NCBI GenBank assembly: GCA_947632065.1
Contig: CANRNO010000006.1
Location: forward strand, 1 to 53,599
DNA length: 53,599 nucleotides
DNA from: an uncultured Bacilli bacterium
GTDB lineage: Bacteria > Bacillota_I > Bacilli_A > RF39 > UBA660
Direction of reading: 5' to 3'
Shown here: one piece after another, positions 6,431 through 15,546 of the stretch
Numbering within the stretch: the stretch's first letter is position 1
Layout of the letters: every line of letters starts with the position of its first letter
Notes under the pieces: model-generated
Databases searched by the model: none
Seen by the model: only the letters and a program-made list of their open reading frames with translations
Told to the model about the DNA's origin: nothing
Program-made: the position numbers and the translations under genes

Positions 6431-9397
6431 ATGTATACACCACTTAATGTAAAAAGTAACTATTCACTTTTATCTAGTTTACTTAAAATAGATGATATTA
6501 TAGAGTATTCTAAGAGTCATAATCTTTCTTCTGCGGTACTTTGTGATAATAGTATGTTTGGAGTTTGTGAGTTTTATCATAAATGTAGAAATAATAATAT
6601 AAAACCTGTTATTGGACTTGAAGTTAAGTATGGGGATAATTATATTTGTCTTTATGCTAAGAATTATGATGGATATAAGAGTTTAATTAAGATTTGTACT
6701 ATTCAAAATGAAAAAGATGTAGTAAGAGAAGATTTAGAAAAATATAATAATTCTTTAATATGTATTCTTCCTTTTAAATATATGGATATATATGAAGATA
6801 TTAAAGATATATATGATGAGTTATTTATAGGATACTCTAATAAAAGTGAAGAAAGTGATGCTTATTTAATAGATAAGAATATAGTATTTTTTAAAGAGAC
6901 TTTATATAAAGAAAAAAGTGATAGTAAGCTTTTAGATTTTATTTATAGAATTAGAGATGGTAAGAGTATTAGTGATGATGTTAGTTATGATGTTCTTAAT
7001 AAAGAGATAAATATTGATGCAGTGATGGAGTCATCTGATATTGGTATTATGAATATAGAGAAGATTATTAGTCGTTGTAATTTTGAATTTCCTAAAACTA
7101 AATTATTACTTCCTAAGTTTAGTCTTGATGAGGGGGTGTCTGCGGAGGAGTATTTGTATAAATTATCTTTTGCTGGTCTTTCTAAGAGACTTGGTGGTAA
7201 TGTTTCAAAGAAATATAAAGATAGACTTTTATATGAACTTGGTGTTATTAAAGAGATGGGGTTTGCGAATTATTTTTTAGTTGTTTATGATTTTATATTT
7301 TATGCTAAAAAGAATAATATTTTAATTGGACCAGGGCGTGGTAGTGCAGCAGGTAGTTTAGTGTCTTATTCTATTGGTATTACTGATATTGATCCTATTA
7401 AATATAATTTGTTATTTGAAAGATTTTTAAATCCTGAACGTGTAACTATGCCTGATATTGATACAGATTTTCCAGATGATAAAAGATCAGAGGTTATAGA
7501 TTATGTTGTTTCTAAATATGGTAAAAAGAATGTTGCGGGTATTGTTACTTTTGGAACATTGGGTGCTAAACAAGTATTAAGAGATGTTGGACGTGTTTTA
7601 AATATTCCTATTTATAAAATAGATAGAGCTTGTAAGTTTATTCCTAGTTTTACACATCAGAGTCTAGAAGAGATTTTAGGTGAGAATAAAAACTTTAAAG
7701 CAATTATTGAAAGTGATAATCAATTAAAAGAAGTTTTTTCTATTTCTGTTAGATTAGAAGGATTTCCTAGACACACTTCAAGTCATGCAGCAGGTATTGT
7801 TATGTCATCTGTAAAACTTGACGAGGTAGTTCCTCTTGTTTATAATGATGTAATGTATCAGACTAGTTATTCTATGGAATATTTAGAAGAGTTAGGTCTT
7901 TTAAAGATGGATTTTTTAGGACTTAAGAATTTATCTTTGATTGCGAATATTTTAGATGATATAGAAAAAAACTATGGTAAAAGAATTTCTTTTTCTGATA
8001 TTCCTCTTGATGATGAGAAAACAATTGAAGTATTTGCGAGGGCTGATACTACTGGGATATTTCAATTTGAATCTAGTGGTATGAGAAATTTCTTAAGTCG
8101 TTTAAAACCTGATAGTTTTGAAGATATTTTTGCGGCTATCGCACTATTTAGACCAGGGGCTGCTCCTAATATAGATCCTTTTATAAGACGTAAACATAAA
8201 GAGGAGAAGATTAGTTATTTAGATCCTTCTTTAGAGGATATTACTAAAGATACTTATGGAATACTTATATATCAAGAACAGATTATGCAAGTTGCCAATA
8301 TTTTTGCAGGTTATACTTTAGGAGAGGCTGATATTTTACGTCGAGCAATGAGTAAGAAGAAGTTTGATTTGTTAAAAAATGAAGAAGATAAATTTATCAA
8401 AAGAAGTATAGAACGTGGACATGATAGAGCTCTTAGTAAAAAGATATTTGATTTAATATTAAATTTTGCGGGATATGGATTTAATAGATCACATTCTGTT
8501 GCTTATTCTTTGATTGCTTATAAAATGGCTTATTTAAAGGTAAGATATAAACATGAGTTTTATAGTAATTTACTTAGTAATGTTATTGGCTCAGAGAGTA
8601 AAACTTATGAATATATAATAGAGGCTAAGAGTAAAGATATTGATATTTTAAAACCTGATATAAATATAAGTTCAAAAAGATATGTTGTACATAATCAAAA
8701 AATATATTTTCCTTTTTCTAATATAAAATCAGTTGGCTCAGTTGTATCTTCTCAAATAGTTAAAGCTAGAGGAGATAAAGAGTTTACATCTATTTATGAT
8801 GCGATGAGTAGACTTGTTGTTGGTCATGTTGGAGAAAAGACGATAGAGGCTTTGATATATGCTGGCTGTTTTGATAGATTTTCTTATAATAAAAGCACCC
8901 TTATATATAATTTAGATGCTTTAATGAATTATGCTAAAATTACTGTTGATATAGATCCTTCTTTAGTTATGGAACCTGATATAGAAATACAAGAAGAATT
9001 TAGTGAAGAAGTTTTACTTGAAAAAGAAAAAGAATATTTTGGTTTTTATTTGTCGCAGCATCCCACTCTTCGTTTTAGAAAAGATAATCCTGAGGTTATT
9101 TTATTAAATGATGTATCTAAGTATTTTAGTAAAACTGTTAGATGTGTAATTTTAGTTGATAAGATAAAGACTATTAAAACTAAAAAAGGAGATAGAATGT
9201 CTTTTGTTAGTGGTAGTGATGAGACTACTTCAATGGATTTTACTTTTTTCCCTAAAGTTTGGAGTGAATATAATTTTATTGAAAGAGGAGATATTTTAAA
9301 AGTAGAAGGAAGAGTAGAACGTAGACTTGATAAGTATCAGATTATTGTAAATAGAATTAAGGTATTAAATGAGGAGGGAGAAAAAAATGAAAAATAA
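6431..9397 (+). CDS. dnaE: DNA polymerase III subunit alpha (DnaE type)
   Basis: A 988-residue C-family DNA polymerase. The palm motifs are GPGRGSAAGS near residue 300 and PDIDTDF near 340 (two catalytic Asp). LLKMDFLGLKNL lies near 490, the HhH and finger regions follow, and a C-terminal OB fold holds VRCVILVDKIKT. The N-terminal PHP domain is degenerate: LNVKSNYSLL stands where active PHPs have HLHxHS. It is shorter than the usual 1,100 residues, as in reduced Firmicutes/Tenericutes. The start has GGAGGGAAGATT before it. lspA starts inside its 3' end. Confidence 0.95.
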   Translation: MYTPLNVKSNYSLLSSLLKIDDIIEYSKSHNLSSAVLCDNSMFGVCEFYHKCRNNNIKPVIGLEVKYGDNYICLYAKNYDGYKSLIKICTIQNEKDVVREDLEKYNNSLICILPFKYMDIYEDIKDIYDELFIGYSNKSEESDAYLIDKNIVFFKETLYKEKSDSKLLDFIYRIRDGKSISDDVSYDVLNKEINIDAVMESSDIGIMNIEKIISRCNFEFPKTKLLLPKFSLDEGVSAEEYLYKLSFAGLSKRLGGNVSKKYKDRLLYELGVIKEMGFANYFLVVYDFIFYAKKNNILIGPGRGSAAGSLVSYSIGITDIDPIKYNLLFERFLNPERVTMPDIDTDFPDDKRSEVIDYVVSKYGKKNVAGIVTFGTLGAKQVLRDVGRVLNIPIYKIDRACKFIPSFTHQSLEEILGENKNFKAIIESDNQLKEVFSISVRLEGFPRHTSSHAAGIVMSSVKLDEVVPLVYNDVMYQTSYSMEYLEELGLLKMDFLGLKNLSLIANILDDIEKNYGKRISFSDIPLDDEKTIEVFARADTTGIFQFESSGMRNFLSRLKPDSFEDIFAAIALFRPGAAPNIDPFIRRKHKEEKISYLDPSLEDITKDTYGILIYQEQIMQVANIFAGYTLGEADILRRAMSKKKFDLLKNEEDKFIKRSIERGHDRALSKKIFDLILNFAGYGFNRSHSVAYSLIAYKMAYLKVRYKHEFYSNLLSNVIGSESKTYEYIIEAKSKDIDILKPDINISSKRYVVHNQKIYFPFSNIKSVGSVVSSQIVKARGDKEFTSIYDAMSRLVVGHVGEKTIEALIYAGCFDRFSYNKSTLIYNLDALMNYAKITVDIDPSLVMEPDIEIQEEFSEEVLLEKEKEYFGFYLSQHPTLRFRKDNPEVILLNDVSKYFSKTVRCVILVDKIKTIKTKKGDRMSFVSGSDETTSMDFTFFPKVWSEYNFIERGDILKVEGRVERRLDKYQIIVNRIKVLNEEGEKNEK

Positions 9398-9866
9398 GAT
9401 TTATACTGTTACTTTAATTGGACTAATAATAGATCAAGTTAGTAAGATGCTTGTTAAAAGTAATATGGAGTTGTTTTCTAATATTGTGATTATTCCTAAT
9501 TTTTTCTCTTTATATTATGTTAAAAATACAGGGGCTGCTTTTAGTATTTTTGATAATATGCCTTATCTTTTAACTATATTTTGTTTTATAATTTTACTTT
9601 TGCTTATTTATTATATAAAAAAAGAAGAGAAAAACTTTAATTTAAGAAGTTCTATTTCTTTAGGAATGATTTTATCTGGTATTGTTGGTAATTTAATTGA
9701 TAGACTTTTATATGGTAGTGTTATTGATTTTTTATCATTTAAGATATTTAGTTATAATTATCCTGTATTTAATTTAGCTGATACTTTTATTGTTTGTGGA
9801 GTTATTTTATATATTATAGATTTTATAATTTGTGAGAGAGGATGGTCTTATGGTAGTAGAAAGTAA
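9387..9866 (+). CDS. lspA: Lipoprotein signal peptidase (signal peptidase II)
   Basis: A 159-residue four-helix membrane aspartyl protease that cleaves prolipoprotein signal peptides after lipid attachment. The conserved blocks are KNTGAAFSIF, then GIVGNLIDRLLYGSVIDF with the first catalytic Asp, and FNLADTFIVCG with the second. ATG 9387 is preferred over 9369 because GAGGAGGGAG lies just before it; it overlaps dnaE by 11 bp. A lipoprotein with a lipobox is encoded at 40394. Confidence 0.95.
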   Translation: MKNKIYTVTLIGLIIDQVSKMLVKSNMELFSNIVIIPNFFSLYYVKNTGAAFSIFDNMPYLLTIFCFIILLLLIYYIKKEEKNFNLRSSISLGMILSGIVGNLIDRLLYGSVIDFLSFKIFSYNYPVFNLADTFIVCGVILYIIDFIICERGWSYGSRK

Positions 9867-10728
9867 AGATGTAGGTTTAAGGATTGATAAGTATTTAAGT
9901 GGCAAGTTAGAGCTTTCTCGTAGTAAAGTTCAAAGACTTGTGGATAAAGATTTAGTTTTAGTAAATGGAAAACCTGTTAATAATAATTATAAAGTTCGTG
10001 AGAATGATGATATAAGTGTTAATATTGTAGAAGAGAAAAAAGAGATAAAACCACAAGATATAAAACTTGATATTGTTTATGAAGATGATTATTTAATGAT
10101 TATTAATAAAGAAAGTGGTATGGTTGTTCATCCTGCTGCGGGACATTTTTCTGATACTTTGGTTAATGCTTTAGCGTTTTATCTACATATTGATGATTTA
10201 TATAATATACGTCCTGGTATTGTTCATCGTCTTGATAAAGATACAAGTGGTTTAATGGTGGTTGCAAAAGATGATAGTACTTTAGAGCTTCTTTCTAAAA
10301 TGATAAAAGAAAAGAAAGTAAAAAGACATTATCTAGCACTTGTACAAGGTAGGATTATGCATTCTAGTGGAAAGATAGATGCTCCTATTGGAAGAGATCC
10401 TCATAATAGACAAAGACAAGCAATAGTAGATGGAGCTAAGAGTTCTGTTACTAACTTTAAAGTTTTAAAAAGATTTAAGAATGCTACTTTAGTAGAGTGT
10501 GAGTTAGAGACTGGTCGTACTCATCAAATAAGAGTTCATATGAAATATATTGGACATCCTATTGTTAATGATCCAGTTTATTCTAATAAAAAAGCAAGTG
10601 ATTTTGGTCAAATGTTACATTCAAAATCAATAGAATTTATACATCCTATTACAGGAAAACATATATACTTTGAAATTGATCCACCACGTGAGTTTTTAGA
10701 TATGATTAAAAATTATGAAGAAGAATAG
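9850..10728 (+). CDS. rluD: RluA/RluD-family 23S rRNA pseudouridine synthase
   Basis: A 292-residue enzyme with an N-terminal S4 RNA-binding domain (LRIDKYLSGKLELSRSKVQR) and the RluA-type catalytic motif HRLDKDTSGLMVVAKDD, whose Asp is the nucleophile that isomerises uridine. ETGRTHQIRVHMKYIGHPI is the other family block. In Firmicutes the gene regularly follows lspA (as ylyB), which fits here: it overlaps lspA by 17 bp. The ATG at 9850 is preceded by GAGAGGATGG. The exact target U cannot be assigned. Confidence 0.9.
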   Translation: MVVESKDVGLRIDKYLSGKLELSRSKVQRLVDKDLVLVNGKPVNNNYKVRENDDISVNIVEEKKEIKPQDIKLDIVYEDDYLMIINKESGMVVHPAAGHFSDTLVNALAFYLHIDDLYNIRPGIVHRLDKDTSGLMVVAKDDSTLELLSKMIKEKKVKRHYLALVQGRIMHSSGKIDAPIGRDPHNRQRQAIVDGAKSSVTNFKVLKRFKNATLVECELETGRTHQIRVHMKYIGHPIVNDPVYSNKKASDFGQMLHSKSIEFIHPITGKHIYFEIDPPREFLDMIKNYEEE

Positions 10729-10729
10729 A

Positions 10730-11194
10730 TTATCTAGCATTTAAAATATAAATAGTAACTGATAAAACAGTTGCGAAAAGACTTAAAAGTACATACATAT
10801 TTAAGTATTTTGTACTTTTTTCTTTTATGTTAGATGTTTCTTCATAAAGATAAAGAGTAGTTATAAAAGTTGCGATTGATGATACAAAACCTAAGAATGG
10901 ACTTTTAAGTAGGAAGAATACTGGTTGAAAGGATTGATTAGCGATATAGTTTATTAAAAGAATTCTTGTGTATGAGTTTGGTATATCCTTTATTTTGAAA
11001 TTATAAGTTTTAAAAATACTATAAATACTTATAGCAATTAGAAAATATGTTATACTCCAAGCAATACCAAAAAATATTGATGGTGGTGTAAAGAATGGTA
11101 AAACAAGACTATTATAGAACTCTTTATCTACTGGAACTAGGGATGATAAAAACCAAGGTAATAATATTAAAATAAAAATAAATAACTTTTTCAT
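10730..11194 (-). CDS. tspO: TspO/MBR family membrane protein
   Basis: A 154-residue five-helix membrane protein. TspO features include FFTPPSIFFGIAWSITYFL (the PP..F..W...Y motif), NYIANQSFQPVFF in place of the family's LN.xW..lFF, and a final hydrophobic helix. TspO proteins bind porphyrins and sterols, and bacterial members are linked to tetrapyrrole breakdown and stress. AGAGGTG lies just before the ATG at 11194; an upstream GTG lies in that ribosome site. The gene is convergent with rluD, with only 1 bp between the stops and no terminator visible. Confidence 0.85.
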   Translation of the reverse strand: MKKLFIFILILLPWFLSSLVPVDKEFYNSLVLPFFTPPSIFFGIAWSITYFLIAISIYSIFKTYNFKIKDIPNSYTRILLINYIANQSFQPVFFLLKSPFLGFVSSIATFITTLYLYEETSNIKEKSTKYLNMYVLLSLFATVLSVTIYILNAR

Positions 11195-11262
11195 TTCTTT
11201 CACCTCTTTTAATATCTTATGTTTTGTTATATAATATTATTAACGAAAAAGGAGGTTTTATT

Positions 11263-12414
11263 ATGGAACAAAATATAGAAGGACTTTTAGATGATAAGAA
11301 TATTATTGTTATGAAACTACTTCATTATTTTATTACCGAAAAAAACTATAATCCTATTATTTTACAGGGAGCTGAAGATGAAATTTGGCTTGAAAATATG
11401 GATGAAGATTATAAAATTGTTCGTATAGTTTCTAATTATATTCATAATGATGAACAATTTAATTTTGATATATTTAAAACACGTAGAATTATGAGAAAGA
11501 TTAAAGCTAAAACATTATCTTTTAATATTAATGCTTTAAGTATTTTCTTAGATTTAGGTGATAATGTTAGTTTAAATGAGGATGTTAAAAATATAGATTG
11601 TATTAGTGTTTTAGAAGAGAATGATTTAGATAAGAGTGATATAGTTAAAAGTAAGTTTCCTGATTTAACTAGTAAGATGAAATATTCAGAAGAGGGAATG
11701 GAACTTTTTGTTAAGATTACTAATGATATAAATAAACATAATAAAGATGATGCTGAACAAGTAGAAGAAATATTTAAACCTAAATATCCAGTTATTACTT
11801 TTTCTTTAATTACTTTATGTGTTATTTTATATGTTATTCCAATTTTATTTAATGTCTATAATGAAGAGATTAATTATTTTGCATTATATGGTCCTTTTGT
11901 AAAGGCTGGAGGATATTACAGACTTTTAACTTGTGCATTTTTACATGGGAATATTTTTCATTTGCTTTGCAATTGCTATGCACTATTTGTAATAGGTAGT
12001 CAACTTGAAAGTTTTGTTGGTAAGTTTAAATTTTTACTTATATATTTATTTAGTGCTGTATGCGGAAGTTTGATGTCAATGTTGTTTTTACAAAATGGTG
12101 TATCTCTTGGAGCAAGTGGTGCAATATTTGGACTTATGGGTTCTTTAGTTTACTTTGGATATCATTATAGAGTATATCTTGGTAATATTATTAGAAGTCA
12201 AATTATTCCTTTAATTGTTTTAAATCTTGCTTTAGGATTTATGTTAAATGGTGTAGATAATTTTGCACATATTGGAGGTTTAATTGGAGGAACTTTAATT
12301 ACTATTGGTTTAGGAATTAAATATAAGAGTAGTACATTTGAAAAAGTTAATGGTTTAATTATTTCAGCAATTTACATTTTATTTTTAGTTTATATGGTAT
12401 TTTTCTATGCGTAA
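11263..12414 (+). CDS. Rhomboid-family intramembrane serine protease with N-terminal domain
   Basis: A 383-residue protein. About 175 residues of soluble, acidic N-terminal region precede a membrane rhomboid core. Conserved features are HGNIFHLLCNCYALFVIGSQLE, the catalytic serine in SLGASGAIFGLMG, and the catalytic histidine in FAHIGGLIGG. It cleaves transmembrane segments of unknown partners. AAAGGAGGTTTTATT before ATG 11263 fixes the start. The arrangement resembles B. subtilis YqgP/GluP, which also has a cytosolic N-domain. A second, shorter rhomboid lies at 35279. Confidence 0.9.
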   Translation: MEQNIEGLLDDKNIIVMKLLHYFITEKNYNPIILQGAEDEIWLENMDEDYKIVRIVSNYIHNDEQFNFDIFKTRRIMRKIKAKTLSFNINALSIFLDLGDNVSLNEDVKNIDCISVLEENDLDKSDIVKSKFPDLTSKMKYSEEGMELFVKITNDINKHNKDDAEQVEEIFKPKYPVITFSLITLCVILYVIPILFNVYNEEINYFALYGPFVKAGGYYRLLTCAFLHGNIFHLLCNCYALFVIGSQLESFVGKFKFLLIYLFSAVCGSLMSMLFLQNGVSLGASGAIFGLMGSLVYFGYHYRVYLGNIIRSQIIPLIVLNLALGFMLNGVDNFAHIGGLIGGTLITIGLGIKYKSSTFEKVNGLIISAIYILFLVYMVFFYA

Positions 12415-12416
12415 GT

Positions 12417-12445
12417 TTGCAAGTATCTAAATAAAATGTTAAAAT
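12417..12445 (+). promoter_or_regulatory. Promoter of the ireB-ruvX-mltG operon
   Basis: TTGCAA (12417-12422), a 17-bp spacer and TAAAAT (12440-12445) form a sigma-A-type promoter 25 bp upstream of ireB. Confidence 0.65.
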
Positions 12446-12469
12446 GTATGTGAGTACGATGGGAGTGAT

Positions 12470-12718
12470 ATGATGTCTTTTGAGACTAATTTGTTTTCTG
12501 TAGATGATGTTAAAGCAGAAGAGGTAAGAAGTGTTTTAGAAGAAGTCTATGATGCTTTAGAAGAGAGAGGATATAATGCTACTAATCAAATAGTTGGTTA
12601 TTTAATTAGTGGAGATCCTGGGTATATTTCTTCTTATAAGGATTCTAGAAATAAAATTCAAAAATTAGATAGAACAGGAATTGTAGAAGTTTTATTTACA
12701 AATTTTAAAAATAGATGA
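12470..12718 (+). CDS. ireB: IreB family regulatory phosphoprotein (UPF0297)
   Basis: An 82-residue protein matching the IreB/YrzL family: ETNLFSVDD, then LEERGYNATNQIVGYLISGDPGYI and the end RTGIVEVL. In Enterococcus, IreB is phosphorylated by the PASTA kinase IreK and tunes cephalosporin tolerance. It is the first gene of the conserved block ireB-ruvX-DUF1292-mltG-trmR. Its stop overlaps the ruvX start (ATGA), suggesting coupled translation. The ATG at 12470 or 12473 could be used. Confidence 0.95.
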   Translation: MMSFETNLFSVDDVKAEEVRSVLEEVYDALEERGYNATNQIVGYLISGDPGYISSYKDSRNKIQKLDRTGIVEVLFTNFKNR

Positions 12719-13131
12719 GATATTTAGGTCTTGATTTAGGAAGTAGAACACTTGGTATTTCTATATCTGATAGAACAGGACTTATTGCTTCTAGTTATAA
12801 AGTACTTAGACATAATGAAGAATATGATGGGTTAGTTGATTTAGTTAAAAAAATTGTTGAGGACGAGGATATTGATGAGATAGTTTTAGGTTTTCCTAAG
12901 AATATGGATAATACTATTGGATTTAAAGGAGAGCTTAGTTTATCTTTTAAAGATAAGTTAGAAAAAAGTATAGGTATTAAGGTAAATCTTCAGGATGAAC
13001 GTCTTACAACAGTAGAGGCAGAGAGAATACTTATTTCTAATAATACTACTCGTAAAAATAGAAAAAAGGTTATTGATAGTATGGCTGCGACAATAATTTT
13101 ACAAAGTTTTTTAGAAAGAAAGGATAAGTAA
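12715..13131 (+). CDS. ruvX: Holliday junction resolvase RuvX / pre-16S rRNA nuclease YqgF
   Basis: A 138-residue RNase H-like nuclease. The first catalytic Asp is in YLGLDLGSRTLGI, the Glu/Asp region is VLGFPKNMDNT, and LQDERLTTVEAERIL followed by KVIDSMAATIILQSFL carries the last acidic residues. YqgF matures the 5' end of 16S rRNA, and the name RuvX comes from proposed junction resolution. It overlaps ireB by 4 bp and is 1 bp from the next gene. Confidence 0.95.
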   Translation: MRYLGLDLGSRTLGISISDRTGLIASSYKVLRHNEEYDGLVDLVKKIVEDEDIDEIVLGFPKNMDNTIGFKGELSLSFKDKLEKSIGIKVNLQDERLTTVEAERILISNNTTRKNRKKVIDSMAATIILQSFLERKDK

Positions 13132-13132
13132 T

Positions 13133-13417
13133 ATGGAAAAGAATAAATTTAGTTTAATTGATGAGAATGGTAAAGAAGTTATTTATGATGTTTTATTTAC
13201 TTTTGATAGTGAAGAGACTAAGAAAAGTTATATAGTTTATACTGATAATAGTTATGATGATAAGGGGAATATACAAGTTTTTGCATCTACTTATAATCCA
13301 GGTGAGGAGAAGACTAAGTTAGAGGCTATTAAGACTGAGAAAGAATGGAAAGTTATTGAGACAATTCTTAATACATTACAAGAAGAAATACAAAAGAAGG
13401 TAGTAGAAGATAAATAA
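13133..13417 (+). CDS. DUF1292 family protein (YrzB-like)
   Basis: A 94-residue acidic protein with the DUF1292/UPF0473 pattern: LIDENGKEVIYDVLFTFDSE, then YIVYTDNS and VFASTYNP, ending in a helix ETILNTLQEEI. Biochemical role is unknown. Its fixed place between ruvX and mltG across Firmicutes supports the call. It starts 1 bp after ruvX, so translation is probably coupled. Confidence 0.9.
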   Translation: MEKNKFSLIDENGKEVIYDVLFTFDSEETKKSYIVYTDNSYDDKGNIQVFASTYNPGEEKTKLEAIKTEKEWKVIETILNTLQEEIQKKVVEDK

Positions 13418-13435
13418 TACTAATTGGAGGAAGTA

Positions 13436-14497
13436 ATGAGAAATTTTATAGTTACAGTTTTAGTATTATGTGGTTTTGCTCTTATTGGAAGTTTTTTTTA
13501 TTATCAATATTGTAATAGTCCAGTAGATTCTAAATCTAAAGCTGATGTTGAGGTTATTATATCTAAGGGAATGTCTACAAATAGGATTGCTCGTGAGTTA
13601 AAAGAGAAACATTTAATTAAGAGTGAGTTTTTCTTTAAAGTGATGGTTAAAATGGATAAGGCATCTTTAAAGGCTTCTGCATATTTACTAAAGAAAAATA
13701 TGACTACAAGAAAGATTATAAGTGAACTTAAAAAGGGAAGTATTTATAATCCTGATGCAGTAAATATTACTTTTAGAGAAGGGGAGAGAATTACTGATTA
13801 TGCAACAACTATTGCAGAAAAGACAAATATAAAAAGTGAGGAGTTTATTGCTAAAGTTAATGATAAAGAATATATACAAACTCTTATTAAGAAGTATTGG
13901 TTTTTAACTGATGAAGTTTTGAATGATAAAATTTATTATCCACTTGAGGGTTATTTAGCACCTAATACATATGAGTTTAAAAATAAGGATGTTAAGAGTG
14001 AGGATATAATAGAGAAGATGCTTGATCAAACTGAAACAGAACTTGGACCTTATAAGAAGCAATTACAAGAACAAGATGAATATACTATACATCAATATTT
14101 TACTTTTGCATCTATGGTAGAACTTGAAGTTAAAGATGAGGAAAATATGAAGATGATTATGGGTGTTTATTTAAATAGAATGGATTCTGGTATGAGCTTG
14201 GGGTGTGACGCGACAACATATTATTCATTACAAATTCCAATGGATAGAGATTTAAAAGAAGAAGAGTTAAATGTCTTTAATGATTATAATACTAGATCTT
14301 TACAAATGAAGGGACTTCCAGTTGGACCTATTTGTAATCCTTCTATTGCGGCATTTAGGAGTGCTATTGAGCCTGAAGATAATGATTATTTATTCTATGT
14401 TACAGATAAGAATGGAAAAGTTTATTATTCTAAAACAATTAATGAACATAATAAAAATATAAAACAGATAAAGGATAATGGTGATTGGATATGGTAG
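13436..14497 (+). CDS. mltG: Endolytic transglycosylase MltG
   Basis: A 353-residue membrane-anchored protein. One N-terminal transmembrane helix is followed by a LysM-like region and the YceG/MltG fold. The catalytic glutamate is in FASMVELEV, with NRMDSGMSLGCDATTYYSL and LPVGPICNPSIAAFRSAIEP following. MltG cuts nascent glycan strands and ends their elongation. GGAGGAAGTA precedes ATG 13436. It fits with the other wall genes here (mreCD, ddl) and shows that the organism makes peptidoglycan. Confidence 0.95.
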   Translation: MRNFIVTVLVLCGFALIGSFFYYQYCNSPVDSKSKADVEVIISKGMSTNRIARELKEKHLIKSEFFFKVMVKMDKASLKASAYLLKKNMTTRKIISELKKGSIYNPDAVNITFREGERITDYATTIAEKTNIKSEEFIAKVNDKEYIQTLIKKYWFLTDEVLNDKIYYPLEGYLAPNTYEFKNKDVKSEDIIEKMLDQTETELGPYKKQLQEQDEYTIHQYFTFASMVELEVKDEENMKMIMGVYLNRMDSGMSLGCDATTYYSLQIPMDRDLKEEELNVFNDYNTRSLQMKGLPVGPICNPSIAAFRSAIEPEDNDYLFYVTDKNGKVYYSKTINEHNKNIKQIKDNGDWIW

Positions 14498-15087
14498 GGG
14501 TTTATCATACTAAGATAAGAGAAATGAAAGAATATGCTAAACGTGAAAATATTCCTATTATGCAAGAAGAGGGAATTGATTATTTGACAACATTTATTAT
14601 TAGTCATCAAATAAAAGATGTTTTAGAAATAGGAACAGCAATAGGATATTCTGCAATTATGATGGCTCTTTGTTATCCTAAGATAAAAATAACATCTATT
14701 GAAAGAGATGAGAAACGTTATTTAGAAGCTTTAAAAAATGTTAAAAGATTTGGTTTAGAAGATAGAATAAAATTACTTTTTAGAGATGCACTTGATGTTA
14801 AATTATCTGATAAATATGATATGATTTTTATAGATGCTGCTAAGGGTCAAAATATAAACTTTTTTAAAAGATTTGAATCTAATTTAAATGATCATGGATT
14901 TATTGTTACAGATAATATGTATTTTCATGGATATTTAAAGAAAGATGAAAGTGAAATAAAAAGTAAAAATTTACGTGCTTTAGTCAGAAAGATTAGAGAT
15001 TATCATACTTTCTTAGCTAATAATAAAGACTTTTCTACTAAGATTTATGAAGTAGGAGATGGAATTGCGGTTAGCGAGAAAAAATAG
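14491..15087 (+). CDS. trmR: O-methyltransferase, TrmR/YrrM type
   Basis: A 198-residue class I methyltransferase. The SAM site is VLEIGTAIGYSAIMMAL, the metal-binding Asp is in MIFIDAAKGQ, and VTDNMYFHGY follows, all typical of O-methyltransferase family 3. Its position after mltG matches B. subtilis yrrM, which methylates 5-hydroxyuridine at the tRNA wobble base. It overlaps the mltG end. An in-frame TTG at 14485 is an alternative start; the ATG at 14491 is preferred but the ribosome site is modest. Confidence 0.87.
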   Translation: MVGVYHTKIREMKEYAKRENIPIMQEEGIDYLTTFIISHQIKDVLEIGTAIGYSAIMMALCYPKIKITSIERDEKRYLEALKNVKRFGLEDRIKLLFRDALDVKLSDKYDMIFIDAAKGQNINFFKRFESNLNDHGFIVTDNMYFHGYLKKDESEIKSKNLRALVRKIRDYHTFLANNKDFSTKIYEVGDGIAVSEKK

Positions 15088-15101
15088 AAAGAGGTGTTTT
15101 T

Positions 15102-15485
15102 ATGGGAGCGAGTTGTTCAGATGCTGCAATGGCTGCATTTATTATGATATTTAAAAATATAATGACTGTTTTTCAGATAATAGTACCTATACTTCTTATT
15201 ATTTCAGCATCTATTTCTCTTGGAAAAATGGTTTTAGCACCTGATGTTTTTGATGAAAAAGATCCACATGGAAAAAGACCAGATAGAGTTGTACCTAGGG
15301 TTTTACTTCATAAAGTAGCTGGTGCTGTAGTAGTTTTCTTTTTACCATATATTATTAATTTGACTATTACTTTAGTTGTTAATGTAACAGGGGATCAATT
15401 TTCATTTAATGAATGTTGGAGTGCTGCAGATAATGGTCAAGGAGTAATACAATGGGTATCATCAGTACCAGGAAGCGGTTCATAA
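15102..15485 (+). CDS. Small two-helix membrane protein, VirB2/TrbC-like
   Basis: A 127-residue protein with two long hydrophobic segments (about residues 15-45 and 70-95) separated by a charged loop containing DEKDPHGKRPDRVVPR, and a polar tail with one Cys and a GSGS end. The two-helix hairpin layout recalls VirB2/TrbC pilins or small holin-like proteins, but no VirB or lysis gene lies nearby. AGAGGTGTTTTT gives a good start, and a terminator follows. I do not recognise the family with certainty. Confidence 0.6.
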   Translation: MGASCSDAAMAAFIMIFKNIMTVFQIIVPILLIISASISLGKMVLAPDVFDEKDPHGKRPDRVVPRVLLHKVAGAVVVFFLPYIINLTITLVVNVTGDQFSFNECWSAADNGQGVIQWVSSVPGSGS

Positions 15486-15508
15486 AATATTAATAAAAAT
15501 ATAATTAT

Positions 15509-15533
15509 AAAATTGGAATTGTCCAATTTTTTT
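15509..15533 (+). terminator. Terminator of the ireB-to-15485 operon
   Basis: AAATTGGA (15510-15517) pairs with TCCAATTT (15522-15529) across a 4-nt loop, followed by a T-run. Confidence 0.85.
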
Positions 15534-15546
15534 CGTAGGAGATAAA

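Noticed and set aside
7083-7280. Separate 65-residue gene inside dnaE
   Set aside because: It lies wholly within the dnaE frame's strong coding region in another phase, has no ribosome site and shows no protein-like pattern.
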